A stretch of 16,236 nt of DNA from contig DAJV01000086.1 of the NCBI GenBank assembly GCA_002496475.1, positions 1-16,236 on the forward strand, in the 5' to 3' direction. Position 1 is the first letter of the stretch. Each line of letters starts with the position of its first letter. Under the pieces are notes generated by a model. It searched no databases. It was not told the DNA's origin and worked only from the letters and a program-made list of their open reading frames with translations. The translations under genes and the position numbers were made by a program. Positions 6,526 through 12,417 of this stretch are shown one piece after another. The DNA is from Vulcanisaeta sp. UBA163. Its GTDB lineage: Archaea > Thermoproteota > Thermoprotei > Thermoproteales > Thermocladiaceae.

Positions 6526-7506
6526 ATGAGGTTAATAACAATAAGTGGGAAGGATGTCGACGCGATCATTGATAGTAATGATGGTGCCTTGGGGCTCATA
6601 AATGCGGTGGCTACAGCCTTTAAGGATTACAGCACTGGCAGGGTTAAAATGCCACAGAGGACGGTTATTTACTTGGATAATGATTGGTGGGGTATAATGC
6701 CCTGCGGCTCGCGTGGTATGGGATTCTCTGTTAAGGTTGTTAACGTTATTGAGGGTAATAAAGCCCGTGAATTACCAACTACCCAGGGCATTGTTGTCCT
6801 AATGGATGACAAAACCGGAGTTCCGCTGGCGGTTATTAATGGCACTGCGTTAACTGCATGGAGGACAGCCGCGGCCACTGCCGTATCAATTAGATACATG
6901 GCTAGGCATACTGATAATGTCGCGATTATTGGTGCCGGGTTACAGGCGAAGTACCACGTGCTACTACTTACTAGGGCTTTTCCGATAAGGAGGTTAATAA
7001 TATACTCTAGGACAAGAACTAGGGCTCTTGATCTGGCTAAGGTGGTGCAGGACAGGGGTATTGATTCCATGGTTGCAGATACGGGCTATGACGCGGTTAG
7101 GTATGCGGATGTGGTAATTACAGCGACTACGAGTAGGGAACCGGTACTCCTGGGGTCTTGGTTGCATGAGGGTATTCACATAGCATCTATTGGTGCTCCT
7201 GAGATTAATTCCAGGGAGCTTGATGATGAGGTAATACGTAGAGCATCGGTGATTGCCGTGGATTCACGTGTAGCCGTTATCAATGAGACTGGGGACGTAA
7301 TAATTCCTATGAGTAATGGGTTAATAACTGAAAGTAATCTAATAGAGATAGGTGAGATAATAAGTGGTTTAAGGCGTGGTAGGTCAGGGAATAATGATAT
7401 TACATTGTTTAAATCCGTTGGCATTGCAGTGGAGGATTTAGCCGCAGCATCGTATATCTATAAAAATGCAGAAAGTAGGGGTATAGGTAATGCAGTGGAG
7501 TTATAG
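6526..7506 (+). CDS. Ornithine cyclodeaminase/mu-crystallin family dehydrogenase
   Basis: NAD(P)-dependent enzyme of the OCD/mu-crystallin family, which includes ornithine cyclodeaminase, archaeal alanine dehydrogenase (Archaeoglobus type) and imine reductases. Seen in 326 aa: the substrate-domain Lys70 in MGFSVKVVNV, NGTALTAWRTAA (106-117, Arg113), the Rossmann motif GAGLQAKYH (136-144), TATTSREPVL, and the C-terminal FKSVGIAVEDLAAA with Asp304. These are the catalytic and cofactor residues of active members. The sequence does not separate alanine dehydrogenase from cyclodeaminase; for a crenarchaeon alanine/pyruvate interconversion is a reasonable guess. It is a single-gene unit between divergent and downstream promoters, with no arginine or ornithine genes beside it. 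Confidence 0.9.
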   Translation: MRLITISGKDVDAIIDSNDGALGLINAVATAFKDYSTGRVKMPQRTVIYLDNDWWGIMPCGSRGMGFSVKVVNVIEGNKARELPTTQGIVVLMDDKTGVPLAVINGTALTAWRTAAATAVSIRYMARHTDNVAIIGAGLQAKYHVLLLTRAFPIRRLIIYSRTRTRALDLAKVVQDRGIDSMVADTGYDAVRYADVVITATTSREPVLLGSWLHEGIHIASIGAPEINSRELDDEVIRRASVIAVDSRVAVINETGDVIIPMSNGLITESNLIEIGEIISGLRRGRSGNNDITLFKSVGIAVEDLAAASYIYKNAESRGIGNAVEL

Positions 7507-7574
7507 GGTCTAGGTTTATGTAAATAATGTAATAGGTTACGTGGATTTATAGTGAAAAATGTTGAAGAAAAAGA

Positions 7575-7582
7575 TTTATAAA
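7575..7582 (+). promoter_or_regulatory. TATA box (with BRE) of winged-helix regulator gene
   Basis: TTTATAAA preceded by a purine-rich GAAAAAGA, a convincing BRE/TATA pair. Its centre lies 26.5 nt before GGTGA at 7605. Confidence 0.65.
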
Positions 7583-7590
7583 CACACTAT

Positions 7591-7614
7591 GTGACACTGA
7601 TGTTGGTGATTCAC
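7591..7614 (+). promoter_or_regulatory. Shared promoter/leader element: GTGACACTG-N3-TTGGTGATT
   Basis: Between TATA and start codon the sequence GTGACACTG (7591-7599), three bases, then TTGGTGATT (7603-7611) closely repeats the element at 9095-9113 before the MIP18-family gene, where the three bases are absent. The first half lies upstream of the predicted transcription start and could be an operator; the GGTGA at 7605-7609 serves as Shine-Dalgarno sequence, five bases before the GTG at 7615. Confidence 0.45.
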
Positions 7615-8049
7615 GTGGTGTCTCTTGTGACAATTAAGGAGAAGAGTACGGAAGAGATCCTTGAGGACGTCGATATAAAATATATCCTGAGATGCATCCT
7701 TAGGTTGTCCCCAACTGAGGTGGAGATTTATTACCTATTGCAGAATAAGGCTAAGGAGCCATTAACCGTGGCGGAAATAGCCAAGGAAATGAATAAATCA
7801 AGAAGTACCATCGAGAGATCCCTGGTAAAGCTCGTTCAGCTTGGACTAATAGCCAGGAGACCAGTACTGGCTAAGAATGGAGGATATACATATGTTTATT
7901 ACACGAAGCCTATAGACTATGTAAAGCAAAAATTACTACAGCTAGTAAATGCATATTACGAGAAGTCTAGGCAATTAATTGAGAACCTAACGTCAGCTGC
8001 ATTAATGGAGTCACTAAACAGCATTGCCACTGAGGAGAACGTGGAATAA
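7615..8049 (+). CDS. Winged-helix transcriptional regulator (MarR/TrmB-like)
   Basis: DNA-binding regulator of 144 aa. LSPTEVEIYYLLQ (31-43) opens a winged helix whose HTH is TVAEIAKEMNKSRSTIERSL (51-70), followed by VKLVQLGLIARRP and an aromatic wing (GGYTYVYYTKP). The C-terminal helices (DYVKQKLLQLVNAYYEKSRQLIENL) look like a dimerisation segment. There is no ligand domain, so the effector is unknown. The open frame begins at a GTG at 7591, but that lies within the promoter; GGTGA five bases before the GTG at 7615 decides the start, as in the matching MIP18 promoter. The element shared with that promoter makes autoregulation and control of the MIP18 gene a testable idea. It converges on the Roadblock gene. 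Confidence 0.85.
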   Translation: MVSLVTIKEKSTEEILEDVDIKYILRCILRLSPTEVEIYYLLQNKAKEPLTVAEIAKEMNKSRSTIERSLVKLVQLGLIARRPVLAKNGGYTYVYYTKPIDYVKQKLLQLVNAYYEKSRQLIENLTSAALMESLNSIATEENVE

Positions 8050-8070
8050 ATAAAAACCAAAATTAGGAAA

Positions 8071-8487
8071 CTACCGTCTTTCTAAACCCAGGTCCGTAAT
8101 TAAATCATTTAATCCCTCCTCTACGGAATACATTATTAAGTTCATGTCCAGGGTCTTATCTACAATCATTATTAATGCCAACTTGCCCATGGGCTTCGCG
8201 ATCAATAAATCCTGACCAATTGAAACAACTAGCTCAGAAAGGCTTGCGGTCTCCAATGCCTTTCTTAAATTAGTCTCTAGGTTTTTAATCGATGAAACAA
8301 TGAGCGCACCAAGTAACTTAGGATCAATGTTGTTTTCATTCTTTAAATTTGAGGCTATCGTGAATCCATCCATAGTGACGAGGGCAACGAACTTAATCAA
8401 ATCACTTGATTCCAATATTTCGCTTAATTTTTGCCTAACTCGTTCGGTCAATGTTTTTCCTGGTGAAATACTACCAGTTGATAACAC
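8071..8487 (-). CDS. Roadblock/LC7 domain protein
   Basis: Single Roadblock/LC7 domain protein (138 aa), the small dimeric fold that partners Ras-like GTPases (MglB, LAMTOR, Rag systems). Recognisable features are an N-terminal helix (ERVRQKLSEILESS), the strand LIKFVALVTMDGFTIASNL, a middle helix with LGALIVSSIKNLETNL, then ELVVSIGQDLLIAKPMGKLALIMIVDKTLDMNLI, matching the beta-strand order of the fold. No GTPase gene lies nearby, so the partner is unknown. The GTG at 8487 is about 25 nt from a TATA box, so a leaderless start fits. The frame stays open for about 28 codons upstream with protein-like sequence but without any ATG, GTG or TTG. It converges on the regulator gene. Confidence 0.82.
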   Translation of the reverse strand: MLSTGSISPGKTLTERVRQKLSEILESSDLIKFVALVTMDGFTIASNLKNENNIDPKLLGALIVSSIKNLETNLRKALETASLSELVVSIGQDLLIAKPMGKLALIMIVDKTLDMNLIMYSVEEGLNDLITDLGLERR

Positions 8488-8507
8488 ATTTTCTTTTAAA
8501 ACATGCC

Positions 8508-8516
8508 TTTTAAATT
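8508..8516 (-). promoter_or_regulatory. TATA box of Roadblock gene
   Basis: Minus-strand AATTTAAAA is centred about 25 nt before the GTG at 8487. A second T/A block at 8494-8500 is too close to the start to serve. Confidence 0.5.
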
Positions 8517-8632
8517 CTTTACTCAGAACGGAGCCATTGTCTTTAAGGGTTAGTACATCTTGATTTAGGTTTCAAAAAGTCTCGGCATTAAATATACGTG
8601 GTATTAGGGTTAGGAATTTGCTGAATTAAATT

Positions 8633-9091
8633 TTATAGTTCTTCATTGTTACCTTGAATAGGTTGCTCCCCTTGTGTCTTTAGCCACTGTTCAACTATGT
8701 CGTATCCATAGATTGCCTTAAACATTTCACGGCCTAACCTGGTCATTTTTAATGGAGTCCATGGAGGATCAAAGACTATGTCAATTTCAATGTCTTTAGC
8801 GTCAGGTATTGCCTGTTGTACGGCTGCACCAACTTGGTAACCTAGGTTCTCTGATAATGGGCAACCCACAGCGGTTAATGTCATTTTAACATGCACTATC
8901 CTATCATTATCAATTAATACCTCATAGATAAGTCCCAAATCGTATACGTTTATTGGTATTTCTGGGTCATAAACATTACGTAGTATCTCTATTAATTCCT
9001 TAGTCTTTTCACTAGGTAGATTTGTCTTAAATATTGGTTCCTCCGTTTCCTCATTTACGGTATTGTTTGTTTCCTCATTAGACACTGCCAT
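8633..9091 (-). CDS. MIP18/DUF59 family Fe-S cluster assembly factor (SufT/PaaD-like)
   Basis: DUF59 protein of 152 aa, a family that takes part in maturation of iron-sulfur proteins. Seen: an acidic N-terminal tail (about residues 5-20), then NVYDPEIPINVYDLGLIYEV (39-58) with the family's DPE, MTLTAVGCPLSENLG (70-84) with the conserved Cys77, and FDPPWTPLKMTRLGREMF (107-124). These are the three hallmark blocks and all are intact. The gene has a strong TATA box and a GGTGA six bases before its ATG. Its promoter shares an element with the regulator gene at 7615. No other Suf or Isc genes are in the window, which is common for archaeal DUF59 proteins. The specific client is unknown. Confidence 0.9.
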   Translation of the reverse strand: MAVSNEETNNTVNEETEEPIFKTNLPSEKTKELIEILRNVYDPEIPINVYDLGLIYEVLIDNDRIVHVKMTLTAVGCPLSENLGYQVGAAVQQAIPDAKDIEIDIVFDPPWTPLKMTRLGREMFKAIYGYDIVEQWLKTQGEQPIQGNNEEL

Positions 9092-9094
9092 TAT

Positions 9095-9113
9095 TAATCA
9101 CCAACAGTGTCAC
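9095..9113 (-). promoter_or_regulatory. Shared promoter/leader element: GTGACACTG-TTGGTGATT
   Basis: On the minus strand GTGACACTG (9113-9105) is followed at once by TTGGTGATT (9104-9096). Apart from a 3-nt gap this equals the element at 7591-7611. The GGTGA (9102-9098) lies six bases before the ATG at 9091 and 25.5 nt after the TATA centre, so the mRNA would begin with its Shine-Dalgarno sequence. Confidence 0.45.
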
Positions 9114-9123
9114 GGTTAATTAT

Positions 9124-9131
9124 TTTATAAA
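9124..9131 (-). promoter_or_regulatory. TATA box of MIP18-family gene
   Basis: TTTATAAA, identical to the box before the regulator gene, 36 nt from the ATG and about 26 nt from GGTGA. Confidence 0.6.
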
Positions 9132-9168
9132 CCTAACTAGCTTAGTAATTGCACGTGACCGAGATTGG

Positions 9169-9177
9169 CTTATAAAT
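9169..9177 (+). promoter_or_regulatory. TATA box of Sua5 gene
   Basis: CTTATAAAT is centred 28 nt before the ATG at 9201, giving a predicted leaderless transcript. Confidence 0.6.
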
Positions 9178-9200
9178 AATGAGTATTTACTTTCACAGTA

Positions 9201-10283
9201 ATGCTGAAGGTACGTAAGGTGGACCCTCTATGTCCTGATATGGCAGTAATCAAGGAGGCTAGTGATTATATTAGGCATGGGTATTTAGTGGCCTTCCCGA
9301 CGGAGACGGTGTATGGCTTGGGTGCGGATTCATTTAATGGCGATGCATGCCTTGGCGTGTTCAGGGCCAAGGGTAGGCCGCCGGATAATCCATTGATAGT
9401 TCATATAGCGGATTTAAAGGAGTTGAATAGAGTCGCCAGAGACGTACCAGACCTTGTACTCCGTGTTATTGCTAAGGCCTGGCCGGGTCCTTTGACGTTG
9501 ATATTACCGAGGTCACCTGACGTGCCTAAGGAGGTTACTGGTGGACGTGATACTGTGGCCGTAAGATCGCCCGCACACCCGGTGGCGCTCGCCTTAATTA
9601 AGTCCTCGGGAGTTCCCATAGCGGCACCAAGTGCCAATAAGTCAGGTAGGCCAAGTCCCACGTTGGCTGAGCATGTGGTCGAGGACTACATAAATGATAA
9701 TATAAATATTTATGTCATAGATGCAGGCCCCACCTTCTTTGGTGTCGAATCTACAATAATTGACGTAACGAAGAACCCACCTGTGCTCCTGAGGCCTGGT
9801 CCCTTTACGCTTGAGGAATTAAGGTCATTGTTTAATGTGGATATTGCCGTACCTGAGTTCGCAAGGGGTCTGGGTGAGGCCGATGTGGTGTTGGCGCCAG
9901 GTATGAAGTACAGGCACTATGCGCCACGCACTAGGTTAATCGTCACTGAGTGCAGTGATTATAGTTCACTCACTAGGTTAATACGTGATACGGCTATTGA
10001 TTATCTGAGGAAAAGGTTAAGGATTGCCTTGTTGATAACTAAGGAGACTGCCGAGGCATTAACGATGTATCCCGAGTTTAGTGATATACCCATTATTATA
10101 ATTGGTTATAGGGAGGACCCATACACCATAGCTGCCTCTCTCTTTGATTCTTTAAGAAGTCTTGATAAAATAAACGTTGATATCGGCATAGCGGAGGGCA
10201 TTGAGGAGAGGGGCATTGGACTAGCCGTGATGAATAGATTGAGGAAGGCGTCTGGATTTTCCCTGGTCAAATGTAAATCATAA
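9201..10283 (+). CDS. sua5: L-threonylcarbamoyladenylate synthase Sua5
   Basis: Makes threonylcarbamoyl-AMP from threonine, bicarbonate and ATP, the first step of universal tRNA t6A37 modification, in the cytoplasm. The YrdC domain (about 1-205) shows PTETVYGLGADS (33-44), AKGRPPDNPL (56-65) with Lys57 and Arg59, RSPAHPVA (122-129) and the SxN site APSANKSGRPSPT (142-154). The linker PGMKYRHYAP (233-242), which gates the active site in Sua5, is present, followed by the C-terminal SUA5 domain (about 245-360). It is therefore the long Sua5 form and not the short YrdC form. The first ATG is 28 nt from a TATA box and is accepted as the start. T-runs follow the stop. Confidence 0.95.
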   Translation: MLKVRKVDPLCPDMAVIKEASDYIRHGYLVAFPTETVYGLGADSFNGDACLGVFRAKGRPPDNPLIVHIADLKELNRVARDVPDLVLRVIAKAWPGPLTLILPRSPDVPKEVTGGRDTVAVRSPAHPVALALIKSSGVPIAAPSANKSGRPSPTLAEHVVEDYINDNINIYVIDAGPTFFGVESTIIDVTKNPPVLLRPGPFTLEELRSLFNVDIAVPEFARGLGEADVVLAPGMKYRHYAPRTRLIVTECSDYSSLTRLIRDTAIDYLRKRLRIALLITKETAEALTMYPEFSDIPIIIIGYREDPYTIAASLFDSLRSLDKINVDIGIAEGIEERGIGLAVMNRLRKASGFSLVKCKS

Positions 10284-10288
10284 TTAGG

Positions 10289-10312
10289 ATTTTTAGCCAA
10301 AACTTATTTTTC
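10289..10312 (+). terminator. Probable T-run terminator after Sua5
   Basis: Two T5 runs (10290-10294 and 10307-10311) follow within 30 bases of the Sua5 stop codon, without a hairpin. Oligo-T tracts of this sort end transcription in archaea. The remaining spacer up to 10413 holds the malate dehydrogenase promoter. Confidence 0.4.
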
Positions 10313-10372
10313 ATAAAGAGTTGCCATTAATTACTGGTGCTAATTATTAATAAGGCATTGTGGGTGGATCAA

Positions 10373-10382
10373 AGTTAAAAAC
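10373..10382 (+). promoter_or_regulatory. TATA box of malate dehydrogenase gene
   Basis: AGTTAAAAAC is centred about 26 nt before GGTG at 10404, which in turn stands six bases before the ATG at 10414. The message would begin just before its Shine-Dalgarno sequence. Confidence 0.45.
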
Positions 10383-10413
10383 ATACTAGCAATACCAACA
10401 ATGGGTGTAGGGA

Positions 10414-11343
10414 ATGATCACAATAATAGGTAGTGGGCGTGTTGGTGCAACCACAGCTGCCTTCCTAATGTTCTTCGAACTCGATAATGAAATCACACTA
10501 ATAGATGTAATAAAGAACTTGCCTCAGGGTGAGGCTGTTGACCTCAATCATGCAGCCGCCATACTCGGTAAGTCAGTCAGGTACAAGGGCAGTAATGACT
10601 ATAAGGACATGGAGGGCAGCGACATTGTAATAATAACAGCAGGTTTAGCCAGAAAGCCCGGAATGACTAGGGAGGAATTAGCAGCTAAGAACGCTGAGAT
10701 CATAGCCTCGGTGGCAGATCAGGTTAAGAGATATGCACCGAATTCAACAATCATAATCACCACAAACCCGCTTGATGCCATGGTCTACGTCCTCTACAAA
10801 AGATTGGGCTTCCCAAGGAATAGAGTCATTGGATTCAGCGGCGTCCTTGACTCAAATAGGATGGCCTATTACGCCTCTCAATTAATTGGTATTGCGCCAG
10901 AGTCAATAATACCAGTCGTACTTGGGCAGCACGGCGAGAACATGTACCCAGTGCCCGAGGCATCCTTCGTATATGGCAAGCCACTCACTGAATTCATAAC
11001 CAAGGAGCAGTATGACGAGATAGTGAAGAGGACTATTCAAGCCGGAGCAGAAATAACGAATCTAAGAGGTTTCAGCAGTAACTGGGGTCCAGCGGCTGGT
11101 CTATCATTAATGGTTGATTCAATAAAGAAGGATAGAAAGAGAGTATTCGAGGTATCAGCGTATTTAGATGGCGAGTATGGCGTGAGAGACGTATTCGCTG
11201 AGGTACCTGTGGTACTTGGTAGGAACGGTATTGAGAAAATAATTGAATTGAAGCTCAATGATGAACAGAGAAAGAAGTTCCTGGCAAGTATTGATGCAAT
11301 AAAGAAGAACCTAACGCAAGTTCCTCCGCAGTACCTATCATAA
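10414..11343 (+). CDS. mdh: Malate dehydrogenase (LDH-like)
   Basis: Interconverts malate and oxaloacetate with NAD(P) in central carbon metabolism. The 309-aa protein has the Rossmann motif GSGRVGATT (6-14) and Asp31 in LIDV at the end of the second strand, which favours NAD. The active-site loop ARKPGMTR (79-86) places Arg at positions 80 and 86, the signature of malate rather than lactate specificity. TTNPLDAMVYV, VLDSNRM with Asp145 and Arg148, and catalytic His172 in GQHGENM complete the set. GGTG six bases upstream supports the ATG at 10414; an ATG at 10401 is out of frame. The gene forms its own unit and converges on the minus-strand helical protein gene, 24 bp away. Confidence 0.94.
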   Translation: MITIIGSGRVGATTAAFLMFFELDNEITLIDVIKNLPQGEAVDLNHAAAILGKSVRYKGSNDYKDMEGSDIVIITAGLARKPGMTREELAAKNAEIIASVADQVKRYAPNSTIIITTNPLDAMVYVLYKRLGFPRNRVIGFSGVLDSNRMAYYASQLIGIAPESIIPVVLGQHGENMYPVPEASFVYGKPLTEFITKEQYDEIVKRTIQAGAEITNLRGFSSNWGPAAGLSLMVDSIKKDRKRVFEVSAYLDGEYGVRDVFAEVPVVLGRNGIEKIIELKLNDEQRKKFLASIDAIKKNLTQVPPQYLS

Positions 11344-11367
11344 TGCGTTAAAGGGTAAGTATCACAA

Positions 11368-11802
11368 TTACATTAAATTCCTTAAGTAAGTATGAATTTT
11401 CACCCGCAATGCAGTGGTGATCCTAGACATGATCTCATCATGGACCAACATATACCTAGCAATGTCCCTTATGGCGTTGGTGAAATTATTTATGTAATTA
11501 CTAATGAATTCTGGGTCGTCTATCAATGAAATGCCATCATGCACATTACTCAGGAAATCCTTGAATGCCATCGCAGTGTCATCACCCAGGCAAGTCATGG
11601 CGTCTTCCATGTTCCTCAGCATGGCGTCTTCCTTATGTAAGTGTTCCCTTAAGGTATTTAGGAGTTGATCCTGGATTTCATTATTGCCAGCCTTGCTTAT
11701 CAGCAGGAAGATCATGTAATGCTCGATTAACATAACTGAGTAAAAGGTCATCAATAGGTTCATAGCGTTCTCCAAGCAATCCATGTCATCTTTACTGCCC
11801 AT
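11368..11802 (-). CDS. Hypothetical all-helical protein, possible metal-binding bundle
   Basis: I do not recognise a family. The 144-aa protein is almost wholly helical in pattern and lacks a signal peptide or clear membrane segment, although MNLLMTFYSVMLIEHYMIFLLI (14-35) is strongly hydrophobic. His and Glu recur at helix-like spacing: Glu27-His28, His54 and His56 with Glu58-Asp59, His88-Asp89, and His121-Asp122-Glu123. This recalls hemerythrin-like or ferritin-like four-helix bundles that bind iron, but no canonical motif of either is present. It follows the zinc-ribbon gene after 34 bp on the same strand, so the two may be co-transcribed; no Shine-Dalgarno sequence precedes its ATG. Coding is likely, since length and codon use match its neighbours. 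Confidence 0.7.
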   Translation of the reverse strand: MGSKDDMDCLENAMNLLMTFYSVMLIEHYMIFLLISKAGNNEIQDQLLNTLREHLHKEDAMLRNMEDAMTCLGDDTAMAFKDFLSNVHDGISLIDDPEFISNYINNFTNAIRDIARYMLVHDEIMSRITTALRVKIHTYLRNLM

Positions 11803-11836
11803 AATGTGTTTTTAGTATATTAGCTTCAATACTTAC

Positions 11837-12082
11837 TTATTTCTTAGTACCCTTTTTAGCCTCACCAACGACTTCTCCATACATGCTAATTGAAAACTGC
11901 TTCCCGCATTTGGGACATGTTATTGAAATACCCATGTTGTACCAAGACTCACCAATCTCAGTCTCAAAGGTATAACCGCAATAAGGGCACTTAGCCTTAA
12001 CCCTAAGCATCCTCTCAGGCATTCCACCACTGTAGTCCCAATCCTCAGGAAACTGCCACTCCTCGCCTCCTTCGCCACTCAT
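11837..12082 (-). CDS. Small zinc-ribbon protein
   Basis: An 81-aa protein with an acidic, Gly/Trp-rich N-terminus (MSGEGGEEWQFPEDWDYSGG) and one zinc ribbon: AKCPYCGYTF (Cys32, Cys35) and ITCPKCGKQF (Cys56, Cys59), ending in a Lys-rich tail. Such ribbons usually bind zinc structurally and occur in archaeal transcription or translation accessory proteins, but the exact role is unknown. The longer frame starts at a GTG at 12097; the ATG at 12082 is preferred because it lies 26 nt from the TATA box at 12104-12112. The helical-protein gene follows 34 bp downstream on the same strand. Confidence 0.78.
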   Translation of the reverse strand: MSGEGGEEWQFPEDWDYSGGMPERMLRVKAKCPYCGYTFETEIGESWYNMGISITCPKCGKQFSISMYGEVVGEAKKGTKK

Positions 12083-12103
12083 CGAAGTGAGCATCACCTA
12101 GTC

Positions 12104-12112
12104 AGTTAAAAA
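12104..12112 (-). promoter_or_regulatory. TATA box of zinc-ribbon gene
   Basis: Minus-strand GTTTTTAAC is centred 26 nt before the ATG at 12082, predicting a leaderless start there and excluding the GTG at 12097 (about 11 nt away). Confidence 0.5.
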
Positions 12113-12141
12113 CATTACTATTTACGGACTACGAATTTTTA

Positions 12142-12318
12142 TTGAATGACTTTAACTTAGTGGATTGTCCTGTACCTTATGATGAGGCTCAGCAAGTAAT
12201 TGGTTTAATTCCTTTTTATTATGGTAATGACCTAAAGCTTCGTGATTTCAGTATCTCGTGGTATTTCCTTTTCCTTAAATATTTTTGTTTCCATAGGCCT
12301 AGTGATTTCCATGTTTAG
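12142..12318 (+). CDS. Putative small ORF in the 12083-12417 gap
   Basis: From a TTG at 12142 to a TAG at 12316-12318 the frame encodes 58 residues with protein-like composition, including VDCPVPYDEAQQVIGLIPFY and an aromatic segment FSISWYFLFLKYF. The same frame stays open back into the start of the zinc-ribbon gene. No convincing TATA box or Shine-Dalgarno sequence precedes the TTG, and I recognise no family. It may be a small membrane-associated peptide, a decayed gene fragment, or chance. Confidence 0.25.
   Translation: MNDFNLVDCPVPYDEAQQVIGLIPFYYGNDLKLRDFSISWYFLFLKYFCFHRPSDFHV
12273..12285 (+). promoter_or_regulatory. TATA-like element inside the gap
   Basis: CCTTAAATATTTT is a good TATA match preceded by TTTTCC. 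Initiation about 26 nt on falls near 12304, seven bases before the ATG of the 22-codon ORF at 12311. It may drive that ORF or serve as a distal promoter for the Dph6 operon. Confidence 0.35.
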
Positions 12319-12379
12319 CACGATCCCTGGGCTTCCACCAAGGGAGGTTAGGAGAAGGTTAATTGAGTCAATGGGTTAA
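12311..12379 (+). CDS. Putative 22-codon ORF resembling the N-terminus of archaeal NAC
   Basis: A short frame from ATG 12311 to TAA 12377 encodes MFSTIPG followed by LPPREVRRRLIESMG. The Pro-Arg-Glu-x-Arg-Arg...Met-Gly pattern resembles the N-terminal segment of archaeal nascent polypeptide-associated complex protein (PRExxRxxxxxMG), but the NAC and UBA domains are absent and no other frame supplies them. A TATA-like element precedes it. It could be a truncated copy, a short independent peptide, or a leader of the Dph6 transcript. The resemblance is from memory and weak over so few residues. Confidence 0.3.
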   Translation: MFSTIPGLPPREVRRRLIESMG

Positions 12380-12384
12380 TTAGT

Positions 12385-12392
12385 ATTTTAAA
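12385..12392 (+). promoter_or_regulatory. TATA box of Dph6 operon
   Basis: ATTTTAAA is centred 29 nt before the ATG at 12418 and only 11 nt before the upstream TTG at 12400, so it favours the ATG and a leaderless mRNA. Confidence 0.5.
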
Positions 12393-12417
12393 CCTAGGAT
12401 TGTTTCGGAAGAGAGTA

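Noticed and set aside
8300..8563. Plus-strand open frame of 87 codons over the Roadblock gene start
   Set aside because: It is antisense to the Roadblock protein, has no TATA box or Shine-Dalgarno sequence, and resembles no protein.
12179..12220. ATGATGA as a C box of a C/D guide RNA
   Set aside because: No CTGA D box or C'/D' pair at suitable distance follows, and the motif lies inside a possible coding frame.
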